A DNA stretch of 64,000 nt from Haliea alexandrii (GTDB taxonomy: Bacteria; Pseudomonadota; Gammaproteobacteria; Pseudomonadales; Halieaceae), in the NCBI RefSeq assembly GCF_003719295.1, contig NZ_RFLW01000004.1:62001-126000 (forward strand), written 5' to 3'. Made by a program: the position numbers and the translations under genes. Shown piece after piece: positions 43,760-51,480 of the stretch. The notes below the pieces were generated by a model that was given only the letters and a program-made list of their open reading frames with translations, searched no databases and was not told where the DNA came from. Every line of letters begins with the position of its first letter. Positions within the stretch are counted from its first letter, which is position 1.

Positions 43760-44988
43760 GCTATTGTTCCGCCATAATCCTGCATATCGGCGTCCACCGC
43801 CTCCTGCAAACGGTCGAGGATATCGGGGACGGCGCTGATAACCCGGTTCCACCCCGGTATGAATGGACGCTCCATCGGGTACTCCAGAAATGCCTCTCCG
43901 GCTTTCATGATATTTTCCGCGAACAGCTCTACCGCCATTTCCTCCCCGTGAATATCGAGCTTCAGGCCGTTCATCACTGCATCGTTGTGATAGGTTTCCA
44001 CAAAATCCAGGGCAATACGGTAGTAGGTCGCCTTGAGCGAGCGAAATGTCTCGCTGTTGAAAGTAACCCCACGTGTGGCGAGCTTGCGAAACAAGGCTTT
44101 GGCGATGTCGATCGACATACGTGAGAGACCGCGGGTGGCGTCATCGCGCGACATCTCTTGATGCTTGTGGTCGTACACATCCGCGATATCCACCTGACAC
44201 AGCCGGTTGTTGGCATAGTTGCGATACACCTCGGAGAGCACACCAATTTCCAGACCCCAGTCGCTGGGAATGCGGATGTCCGTGAGCACATCGCGGCGGA
44301 ACGAGAATTCACCCGCCAAGGGGTAGCGGAAGCTGTCCATGTAGTCCAGGTACTCCATGTCGCCCACGGTCTTCTTCAGCGCGCGCAGCAGCGGCGTCAC
44401 CAGCAGGCGACTTACCCGCCCGTTGATCTTGCCACCGGCGACGCGTGCGTAGTAGCCCTTGCAGAACTCGTAGTTGAACTGGGGGTTTGACACCGGATAT
44501 ATGAGACGGGCCAGCAAACTACGCTCGTAGGTAAGGATGTCGCAGTCATGCAATGCCACCGATTCCGCGCGACCAGAGGCCAGGGTGTAGCCCATGCAAT
44601 ACCACACGTTGCGCCCTTTGCCCGCTTCGCGGGGCGCCAGATCCCTCGCCTCGAGTTCTGCATCGAGAGCGCGCAACCGCGGCCCGTCGTTCCACAACAC
44701 CCGATGACGCTGGGGCAGCGTGGAGAAAAAACCCAGGGCACTGCGATACTGCGCTTCGTCCGCCTGGTCCAGTCCAATGACAATCTCCGCAAGGTAAGGC
44801 ACCTGCGCGAGCTCCTTGACGATATGCGGCAACGCCGCCCCCTCCAGCTCTGAATACAGTGAAGGCAGGATAAGCCCGAGCGGACGTGTGCGTGAGAATA
44901 CCAGCAGCTCGGCCTCCAGCTCCTCCACCGAGCGGTGTGCCAGATTGTGCAGTGTTGTGATGATGCCGTTCTGGTAGAAATCGCCCAT
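43756..44988 (-). CDS. gpgS: Glucosyl-3-phosphoglycerate synthase
   Basis: Glycosyltransferase of 410 residues, GT81 type. The nucleotide-sugar and metal site is Asp148-Cys-Asp150 in [10 protein letters not shown]; further marks are [38 protein letters not shown] and [15 protein letters not shown]. It joins glucose from an NDP-glucose to 3-phosphoglycerate, the first step of glucosylglycerate synthesis. It lies five bases after the HAD phosphatase gene and overlaps the phosphorylase start by four bases. Mannose as donor cannot be fully excluded, but the protein is of the bacterial GpgS type. Confidence 0.88.
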   Translation of the reverse strand: MGDFYQNGIITTLHNLAHRSVEELEAELLVFSRTRPLGLILPSLYSELEGAALPHIVKELAQVPYLAEIVIGLDQADEAQYRSALGFFSTLPQRHRVLWNDGPRLRALDAELEARDLAPREAGKGRNVWYCMGYTLASGRAESVALHDCDILTYERSLLARLIYPVSNPQFNYEFCKGYYARVAGGKINGRVSRLLVTPLLRALKKTVGDMEYLDYMDSFRYPLAGEFSFRRDVLTDIRIPSDWGLEIGVLSEVYRNYANNRLCQVDIADVYDHKHQEMSRDDATRGLSRMSIDIAKALFRKLATRGVTFNSETFRSLKATYYRIALDFVETYHNDAVMNGLKLDIHGEEMAVELFAENIMKAGEAFLEYPMERPFIPGWNRVISAVPDILDRLQEAVDADMQDYGGTIA

Positions 44989-44993
44989 GACGA

Positions 44994-45836
44994 TCAGTCT
45001 CCTTCAGTGATTTGGTAATCCCGCAGCCAGGCGAGCACACCCTCAGACCAGCCTGCCGGGCCCAGAGCGGCACTGCGCCGCAATCCAGAACGGCGTGCCA
45101 GCGACGGAAAATCATGTGTCGGGGAGCGCACCAGCAAGGCACTCTCGGCAACTTCCAGCATCGGTACATCGTTGCCACTGTCACCGATGGCAAGGTCGTG
45201 TACCGTCTGACCCGGCGCCTCGCGCTGGTAGGCTGCGCGCAGATAGCGCAGCGCCAGCCCCTTGTCGCATTGGCCCGCCACGGTCAGGAACCGCCCACCC
45301 TGCTGCACGCGAGCGCCAGCCGCTTGCAGCGCGGCCACGAACGCATCGCGCCGCGCCCGGGCACCCAGCCACTGCACAGGCTCACTGAATTCGCGGCAGG
45401 CCGCCAGTGCTGCACCGGCGGCATCCAGCCCGGTCGCCGCCTGGATTCCATCCACACCCAGATCGTCGAACCCTGCGAATTCGCCCGGGAAATCCATTTT
45501 CAGTGCGGCCAGCGTGGCCAGCCACCGCGAGCGTGGCGGCGCAAAACGCACTTCCTGCCCCGCACTACAAGGCACGGCATTCTCCAGGGGCGCGCTAAAC
45601 GTCCCGGCGGGCACCACCACGGCAGCGCCGTTTTCCACAATCATCGGGTAATGCGCCACCCCCAGCGCCTGTTGAAGCGGCGCCATCTCGGCCCGAGTCT
45701 TGCTGCTGGCCAAGATCAGGGGAATGCCAGCGCTCTGCAAACGCTGCAGGGCATCGGCGGCCGCAGCCCAGCCATAACTGAAGTGGTCCAGCAAGGAGCC
45801 ATCGAGATCGGAAAATACCAGCAGCTGCGCGCTCAT
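44994..45836 (-). CDS. HAD-type glucosyl/mannosyl-3-phosphoglycerate phosphatase
   Basis: HAD phosphatase of 280 residues in the Cof/MPGP group: motif I FSDLDGSLLD (nucleophile Asp10, acid Asp12), motif II LILASSKTRAEM with VENGAAVVVP, and motif IV LAIGDSGNDVPML. MPGP-family enzymes remove the phosphate from mannosyl- or glucosyl-3-phosphoglycerate, which fits the gpgS gene five bases downstream. The product would be glucosylglycerate. Its start overlaps the glycerate kinase stop by four bases. Confidence 0.88.
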   Translation of the reverse strand: MSAQLLVFSDLDGSLLDHFSYGWAAAADALQRLQSAGIPLILASSKTRAEMAPLQQALGVAHYPMIVENGAAVVVPAGTFSAPLENAVPCSAGQEVRFAPPRSRWLATLAALKMDFPGEFAGFDDLGVDGIQAATGLDAAGAALAACREFSEPVQWLGARARRDAFVAALQAAGARVQQGGRFLTVAGQCDKGLALRYLRAAYQREAPGQTVHDLAIGDSGNDVPMLEVAESALLVRSPTHDFPSLARRSGLRRSAALGPAGWSEGVLAWLRDYQITEGD

Positions 45837-46762
45837 ACCGGCACCCGTGGTCCGGCCCAGGACTCGATGGCGCGGTCACTGCCCAGATTCCACACCACAT
45901 CCATATGCGCCGGTAGCGTGGCGAGACAATGCCGGGTGAGTCGCTCGTAGTGCTGGACAAACCGCGCCAACGCAACGTCATCCATCAGGGCATTACCGGC
46001 GGCCGGGCCGCCGTGTGTGCGAGCCCGCAGGCGCTGCTCCTGCTCCGTGCGCCAGCGCAGCACTTCGGCGAAGGAAGGCGCCCGCAGCATCAACCAGAGG
46101 TCACACTGGGCATGCAGCGCCGCATAGGGACCGGCGAGCTGACGGTTAACGTATTCCCGCCACACACCGTGGTTGTCCTCCTGCTGTTCGAGCGGGTTGC
46201 AGGGGCGAGACAGAGCGCCGGGGGGCTCCGGAACAGCGCCCAGGCACCAGCCTTCCAGCAGGATAATATCCAGCGGCGCCGCCACCCGGGGCCACGCGGC
46301 CGCCGCCTGCCGGTCATCCACCGCCTTGTCGAACCGGGGCACCGCCACCTCGCCAGCCGTCCTCAGTGCCTTCAGGGTAGCCTGCAGCAGGGCGATATCG
46401 TGTGTACCGGGTACGCCGCGGGTGGCAAAAAGCGGGTGCACGGCTGCCGCGAGCTCGCCACGTTCGGTACGGGTCAGATAGAAATCGTCCAGCGACATCG
46501 ACAGTGCGGACAGCCCGGCCTCATGCACCAACCAGTCGCAAAGATACGCCACCAGGGTACTCTTGCCCGCCCCCTGCGCACCATTAATACCCACCAGCAG
46601 TGTTGCGCCTGCACCACTACGGTGCAAAGAGAGAATCGTTTCGGCTACCGGATCAAACCAGCGCTGCGCCTGATCGAGGTACGCGGCGGGGAGGCTTTCG
46701 CTGTTGAGGAAAGCGGTGCGCCAGCCCTGCGCGCCCGTTTCCCCCGTGTTGCCTGCCAACAC
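45833..46762 (-). CDS. Glycerate kinase (P-loop, D-glycerate 3-kinase type)
   Basis: P-loop kinase of 309 residues, start GTG at 46762 with GGGGAG as ribosome binding site. Walker A is GINGAQGAGKST (about 58-69); SMSLDDFYLTR and LLEGWCLGA follow, as in GLYK-type D-glycerate 3-kinases. It would phosphorylate the glycerate released by the phosphorylase to 3-phosphoglycerate, the acceptor used by GpgS. It is the first gene of the four-gene glucosylglycerate operon. Confidence 0.87.
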   Translation of the reverse strand: MLAGNTGETGAQGWRTAFLNSESLPAAYLDQAQRWFDPVAETILSLHRSGAGATLLVGINGAQGAGKSTLVAYLCDWLVHEAGLSALSMSLDDFYLTRTERGELAAAVHPLFATRGVPGTHDIALLQATLKALRTAGEVAVPRFDKAVDDRQAAAAWPRVAAPLDIILLEGWCLGAVPEPPGALSRPCNPLEQQEDNHGVWREYVNRQLAGPYAALHAQCDLWLMLRAPSFAEVLRWRTEQEQRLRARTHGGPAAGNALMDDVALARFVQHYERLTRHCLATLPAHMDVVWNLGSDRAIESWAGPRVPV

Positions 46763-46835
46763 TCCGTCTCCCCTTGCATCGGTATCCCTGTCATTGAGGA
46801 TCTAAGCAGGGTCCGTGCCAATTTTCCCACCGGGC

Positions 46836-48554
46836 TCAGAACAGAAGCCGGCGGATATCCCCCAGCAGGGTAACGAGTTGCGTGCAGAAACGCCCTGCGT
46901 CGCCGCCATTGATCACCCTGTGGTCGTAGGAAAGCGACAGCGGCAGCAACGTTCGCGGCTGAAATGCCTCCCCGTCCCACACCGGTTTCACGGCGGCGCG
47001 GGAAACCCCGAGAATGCCCACTTCCGGCGTGTTCACGATGGGCGAGAAACCATTGCCACCGATATTGCCGAGACTGGAAATGGTAAAACAACCGCCCTGC
47101 ATTTCGGCCGGCTTGAGCTTGCGCTCACGCGCCTTCTCGGCCAGTTCCACCACTTCGTCAGCGAGTTCCCACAGCGACTTGCGGTCAACATCGCGAATCA
47201 CCGGCACCATCAGACCCACCGGCGTATCCACCGCCATACCGATGTGCACGTACTGCTTGTACACCAGGTTCTCACCGTCCGCGGTGACTGAGGCATTGAA
47301 CTTCGGGTTGTCGCGCAGGGCATGAGCACATGCCTTGAGCAGGAACGGCATGGGTGTCAGCCGGGTACCGCGCTGCTCCGCCTCCGCCTTCATGCTCTTG
47401 CGGAAGGTTTCGAGCTCAGTGATGTCAGCGTCATCAAACTGGGTGACGTGGGGCACATTGAGCCAGCTGCGCTGCATGTTGGCTGCGGTGAGTTTGTCGA
47501 GCTTGGTGCGGGGTACTGTTTCAACGTCGCCAAAGGCGCTGAAGTCCACTTCCGGTACGGCCGGTATACCGCTGCCTGTGGCAGCCGCTGGCGCCTTGCC
47601 GCTCAAGGCACGCTGGACGAAGCCCTGCACATCTTCTTTCAGGACGCGCTCGCGCGGGCCAGAGCCCGCCACTTTTGCCAGGTCAACGCCAAGTTCGCGC
47701 GCCAGCTTGCGCACTGCCGGGCCTGCGTACACCAGGCTGTCATCACTGGTCGCAGCGGCGGGCGCTGGCTCGGCTTTGCCAGCGGCGGCCTCCGCGCGCG
47801 CCTGTGGCGCCGGCTCGCGTTGTGCAGTGGGCTCAGTTTTGCTTGCCTGCGGTTTCTCCGCCGCGGCTTCTGCTCCGGCAGCGGGCTCGTCCGCTGCGGC
47901 TTCGACTGTACTTTCCAGCAACACCAGCGGGTCGCCTTCGCGTACCGCAGCGCCTTCCTTCACCAGCATGCGCACGACTTTGCCGGCTTGCGGCGAAGGC
48001 ACTTCCATTGACGCCTTGTCCGACTCCAGCACGACCAGCGAATCACCTTCCGCGACTTCATCGCCGGGTTTCACACTGAGCTCAATGACGTCGACCGCCT
48101 CGTCGGTGCCGATATCCGGCACTGACACGGTGATTTCCCGAGCTTCGGCATTCTCTGTGGATTGCGTTTCCGCGGATGACCCGTCTGCCGCGTCCGTCTG
48201 TTCGTCTTCTGCAGTGGACGCTTCCGCGGCGGACTCTTTCGCAGGCTTTGCGGTGGGTTCGGCGGGCGCAACATCTTCTTTATCGCCCCCTGCATCGCCA
48301 TCACCGACCGCGCCGTCAGCCGTTTCCACAACCACTATCGGGTGCCCCTCGGACAACTCGTCACCCACGTTCACCAGCACCTGCAAGATCTTGCCGGCGA
48401 GTGTTGCCGGAATCTCCATGGATGCCTTGTCGGACTCGAGCACCAGCAGCCCCTGCTCCAACTCGATCTCATCCCCGGGAGCGACCAGCAGCTCGATCAC
48501 TTCCGCCCCTTCCGCTCCGCCGATGTCCGGCACTGTTATCTGTTGCTTAGCCAT
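46836..48554 (-). CDS. aceF: Pyruvate dehydrogenase E2, dihydrolipoamide acetyltransferase
   Basis: Protein of 572 residues with two lipoyl domains, their lysines at Lys43 (ESDKASMEIP) and Lys180 (ESDKASMEVP), joined by Ala/Glu/Pro-rich flexible linkers. A peripheral subunit-binding domain (AGPAVRKLARELGVDL, about 275-310) follows, then the catalytic acyltransferase domain ending with SYDHRVINGGDAGRF. It transfers acetyl groups from lipoamide to CoA. It lies 20 bases after aceE. The E3 gene (lpd) is not in the window. Confidence 0.95.
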   Translation of the reverse strand: MAKQQITVPDIGGAEGAEVIELLVAPGDEIELEQGLLVLESDKASMEIPATLAGKILQVLVNVGDELSEGHPIVVVETADGAVGDGDAGGDKEDVAPAEPTAKPAKESAAEASTAEDEQTDAADGSSAETQSTENAEAREITVSVPDIGTDEAVDVIELSVKPGDEVAEGDSLVVLESDKASMEVPSPQAGKVVRMLVKEGAAVREGDPLVLLESTVEAAADEPAAGAEAAAEKPQASKTEPTAQREPAPQARAEAAAGKAEPAPAAATSDDSLVYAGPAVRKLARELGVDLAKVAGSGPRERVLKEDVQGFVQRALSGKAPAAATGSGIPAVPEVDFSAFGDVETVPRTKLDKLTAANMQRSWLNVPHVTQFDDADITELETFRKSMKAEAEQRGTRLTPMPFLLKACAHALRDNPKFNASVTADGENLVYKQYVHIGMAVDTPVGLMVPVIRDVDRKSLWELADEVVELAEKARERKLKPAEMQGGCFTISSLGNIGGNGFSPIVNTPEVGILGVSRAAVKPVWDGEAFQPRTLLPLSLSYDHRVINGGDAGRFCTQLVTLLGDIRRLLF

Positions 48555-48574
48555 GCGCCTCGTTTCCTGTGCCG

Positions 48575-51226
48575 TTAAAGGGTGGTGGGGTCGATTTTGT
48601 CTGGGGATATACCCAGGGCCTGCATGGCCTCGACCACAACGGCGGGCTTCAACGCGCCCTCATCTACCAGTGCCCTGAGGGCGGCAAGCACCACAAACTC
48701 CCGACTTACTTCAAAGAAACGGCGCAGGCGCTCGCGCGTATCGCTGCGGCCATAACCGTCAGTACCCAATACCGAATAACGCCTTGGGATAAACTGCCGC
48801 AGCTGTTCTGCATGTGCCTTCATATAATCCGTTGCGACCACAACAGGGCCATCGTGGCCCTCCAGCTGCTCGGTAAGATAGGGCACGCGCGGCTCATCTT
48901 CCGGGTGCAGCAGGTTCCAGCGCGCCACACGTTTGCCTTCGCGCTGCAGTTCATTGATGCTGGTCAGGCTCCAGATGTCAGCAGCCACGCCATAATCCTG
49001 CTCCAGCATCACCGCCGCGGCTTCCACTTCACGCAGGATGGTGCCGGCGCCCATGAGCTGCACCCGCGGGCCCTTCTTGCGCGTGGAACGGCGCAGGGAA
49101 TACAGGCCGCGCACGATCCCTTCCTCTACCCCCTGCGGCATTTCAGGTTGCTGGTAGTTCTCGTTCATGGTGGTGATGTAGTAAAACTTGTTCTCCCCCT
49201 CCTGATACATACGGCGCAAACCATCCTGAATGATGATGGCCAGCTCGTAGGCATAGGCGGGGTCATAGCTCACACAATTCGGAATGGTGCTGGCCAGCAG
49301 GTGACTGTGGCCGTCCTGGTGTTGCAAGCCTTCGCCGTTGAGCGTAGTGCGCCCCGCGGTGGCGCCGATCAGGAAACCACGGGCCTGGCTGTCGCCGGCG
49401 GCCCAGGCCAGGTCACCAATGCGCTGGAAACCGAACATGGAATAAAAAATGTAGAAAGGTACCATCGGGTAGCCACTGGTGCTGTAAGACGTGGCCGCCG
49501 CAATCCAGGCGGAGAACGCACCCGCTTCGTTGATGCCTTCCTCGAGGATCTGCCCTTTCTGGTCCTCCTTGTAGAACATGATCTGCCCGGCATCCTGCGG
49601 CGTGTAACGCTGGCCGACCGAGGAATAAATGCCCAGCTGCCGGAACATGCCTTCCATGCCGAAGGTGCGCGCTTCATCCGGCACGATGGGCACCACCCGA
49701 TCACCGATATGCTTGTCCTTGGCCAGTGTGGAAAGCAGCCGGACAAACGCCATCGTCGTGGATATTTCGCGCTTGCCACTGCCTTTGAGTTGATTGTCAA
49801 ACACCGAAAGCTCGGGCGTTTGCAGCAGGTCGAGTTCTTTGCGCCGCGCCGGGATCAACCCGCCCAGCTCTTCACGCCGTTGCTTCATGTAACGCATTTC
49901 CGGGCTGTCGGGCGCGGGCCGGTAATACGGCACGTCCTTCAGCTCGGCATCGGAAATAGGGATGCCAAACCGGTCGCGGAAGGCTTTCAGGCTATCCAGA
50001 TCGAGCTTCTTCAGCGAGTGCGTTTCGTTGTTGGCCTCGCCGGATTCGCCCGTACCATAGCCCTTCACGGTCATGGCCAGGATAACTGTGGGGCGTTCGC
50101 TCTGTGCCACCGCGTGGGCATACGCCGCGTAGAGCTTGTAAGGGTCGTGGCCGCCGCGGTTGAGGTACATGATGTCGTCGTCCGACAGGTCCTCTACCAG
50201 CTTCAGGGTTTCCGGATACTTGCCAAAGAAATGCTCACGGGTATAGGCGCCGCCGTTGTATTTGTAGTTCTGCAACTCGCCGTCGCAGACTTCGTCCATG
50301 CGCTGCTGCAGCAGGCCGCTATCGTCGTTTTCGAGCAAGGGGTCCCACTTGCGGCCCCAGATGACCTTGAGGACATCCCAATCGGCGCCGCGGAATACCC
50401 CCTCGAGCTCCTGGATGATCTTGCCGTTGCCGCGCACCGGACCATCCAGACGCTGCAGGTTGCAGTTGACGACGAAGATGAGATTGCCCAGGCGTTCGCG
50501 CCCCGCCATGGATATGGCGCCGAGCGACTCAGGCTCATCGCATTCGCCGTCGCCAAGAAAACACCAGACGTTGCGGTCGCCATGATCGAGCAGGCCCCGG
50601 CTCTGCTGGTATTTCATGACGTGGGCCTGATAAATGGCCTGGATAGGGCCAAGACCCATGGACACCGTAGGGAATTGCCAGTAATCCGGCATCAGCCAGG
50701 GGTGCGGATAGGAGGACAGGCCATTGCCATCCACCTCACGCCGGAAGTTGTCCAGTTGCTCCTCGGTGAGCCGCCCTTCCAGGTAGGAGCGCGCATACAT
50801 GCCCGGCGCACTGTGCCCCTGGTAGAACACCAGATCACCGGGGTGCCCGCTCTCGTTGCCGCGGAAGAAGTAGTTGAAGCCCACATCGTACAGCGTGGCG
50901 CTGGAAGAGAATGATGAGATGTGGCCGCCCAGGCCTTCGTCATTGTCGTTCGCCCGCATCACCATCGCCAGGGCATTCCAGCGCACCAGCGAACGAATGC
51001 GGCGCTCCATGAACAGGTCCCCCGGCATCAGCTTCTCGTCGCGGGGGGCGATGGTATTGCGAAACGGCGTGGTGATCGCCGTGGGCAAGCGTACACCGGT
51101 TTCAGTGGCATGCTTGGCAAGCTCAATGAGTAGCTCAGCAGCGCGCTCTGGCCCGCTGTAGCGACTCACCGCGTCGAGCGCGTCCATCCATTCCCGTGTT
51201 TCGATCGGGTCCTTGTCTTCGGTCAT
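48575..51226 (-). CDS. aceE: Pyruvate dehydrogenase E1, homodimeric type
   Basis: Protein of 883 residues, the size of homodimeric E1p. The thiamine diphosphate and magnesium site reads GDGECDEPESLGAIS then NCNLQRLDGPVRGNG, nearly as in E. coli AceE. It also has the SFSSSATLYDVGFNYFF region and the C-terminal transketolase-like domains. It decarboxylates pyruvate and passes acetyl to AceF. AGGAG lies ten bases before the ATG. The promoter region carries a palindrome between the -35 and -10 positions. Confidence 0.96.
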   Translation of the reverse strand: MTEDKDPIETREWMDALDAVSRYSGPERAAELLIELAKHATETGVRLPTAITTPFRNTIAPRDEKLMPGDLFMERRIRSLVRWNALAMVMRANDNDEGLGGHISSFSSSATLYDVGFNYFFRGNESGHPGDLVFYQGHSAPGMYARSYLEGRLTEEQLDNFRREVDGNGLSSYPHPWLMPDYWQFPTVSMGLGPIQAIYQAHVMKYQQSRGLLDHGDRNVWCFLGDGECDEPESLGAISMAGRERLGNLIFVVNCNLQRLDGPVRGNGKIIQELEGVFRGADWDVLKVIWGRKWDPLLENDDSGLLQQRMDEVCDGELQNYKYNGGAYTREHFFGKYPETLKLVEDLSDDDIMYLNRGGHDPYKLYAAYAHAVAQSERPTVILAMTVKGYGTGESGEANNETHSLKKLDLDSLKAFRDRFGIPISDAELKDVPYYRPAPDSPEMRYMKQRREELGGLIPARRKELDLLQTPELSVFDNQLKGSGKREISTTMAFVRLLSTLAKDKHIGDRVVPIVPDEARTFGMEGMFRQLGIYSSVGQRYTPQDAGQIMFYKEDQKGQILEEGINEAGAFSAWIAAATSYSTSGYPMVPFYIFYSMFGFQRIGDLAWAAGDSQARGFLIGATAGRTTLNGEGLQHQDGHSHLLASTIPNCVSYDPAYAYELAIIIQDGLRRMYQEGENKFYYITTMNENYQQPEMPQGVEEGIVRGLYSLRRSTRKKGPRVQLMGAGTILREVEAAAVMLEQDYGVAADIWSLTSINELQREGKRVARWNLLHPEDEPRVPYLTEQLEGHDGPVVVATDYMKAHAEQLRQFIPRRYSVLGTDGYGRSDTRERLRRFFEVSREFVVLAALRALVDEGALKPAVVVEAMQALGISPDKIDPTTL

Positions 51227-51269
51227 GCGGCTTTAACTCCTGAAACGGGGTGACATGTGAGTGCGCGCT

Positions 51270-51291
51270 TTTATAGGTTCCAAATAAGAAC
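51270..51291 (-). promoter_or_regulatory. aceE -10 element with GTTC-N7-GAAC operator candidate (copy 1)
   Basis: On the minus strand TATAAA (51275-51270) is a good -10 about 43 bases before the aceE start. GTTC-CAAATAA-GAAC (51277-51291) lies immediately upstream, in the promoter spacer, where a bound protein would block RNA polymerase. It is not the E. coli PdhR box. A second copy lies at 51418-51436. Confidence 0.45.
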
Positions 51292-51417
51292 TGCTTATGC
51301 CGTCACATCACTCACACCAGTATAGCCGTTTATGCCAGAAAATGCCCGCCTTTGCACGGACGTGCCGTGCTAACGGTACGGCACCGCGCACCACCCGGAA
51401 CCATTCTGCCAACTACA

Positions 51418-51436
51418 TAGTTCCTTTTTAGAACTA
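51418..51436. promoter_or_regulatory. TAGTTC-N7-GAACTA palindrome (operator candidate, copy 2)
   Basis: A perfect 6-7-6 inverted repeat with the same GTTC-N7-GAAC core and spacing as copy 1, 141 bases further upstream of aceE. The rest of the 254-base gap (51227-51480) contains no open frame I would support. Confidence 0.45.
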
Positions 51437-51480
51437 AATAGGGCCTGTTTTCGGCGGGCGCGGCGCTCAGACCGCTCCGC

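Noticed and set aside
47335-48678. A Ser/Ala-rich 447-codon frame on the plus strand opposite aceF
   Set aside because: The low-complexity sequence is the antisense of the Ala/Glu/Pro linkers of AceF.
48569-50914. A 781-codon open frame on the plus strand opposite aceE
   Set aside because: It is a GC-bias shadow of aceE, has no recognisable domain, and aceE is unmistakable on the other strand.
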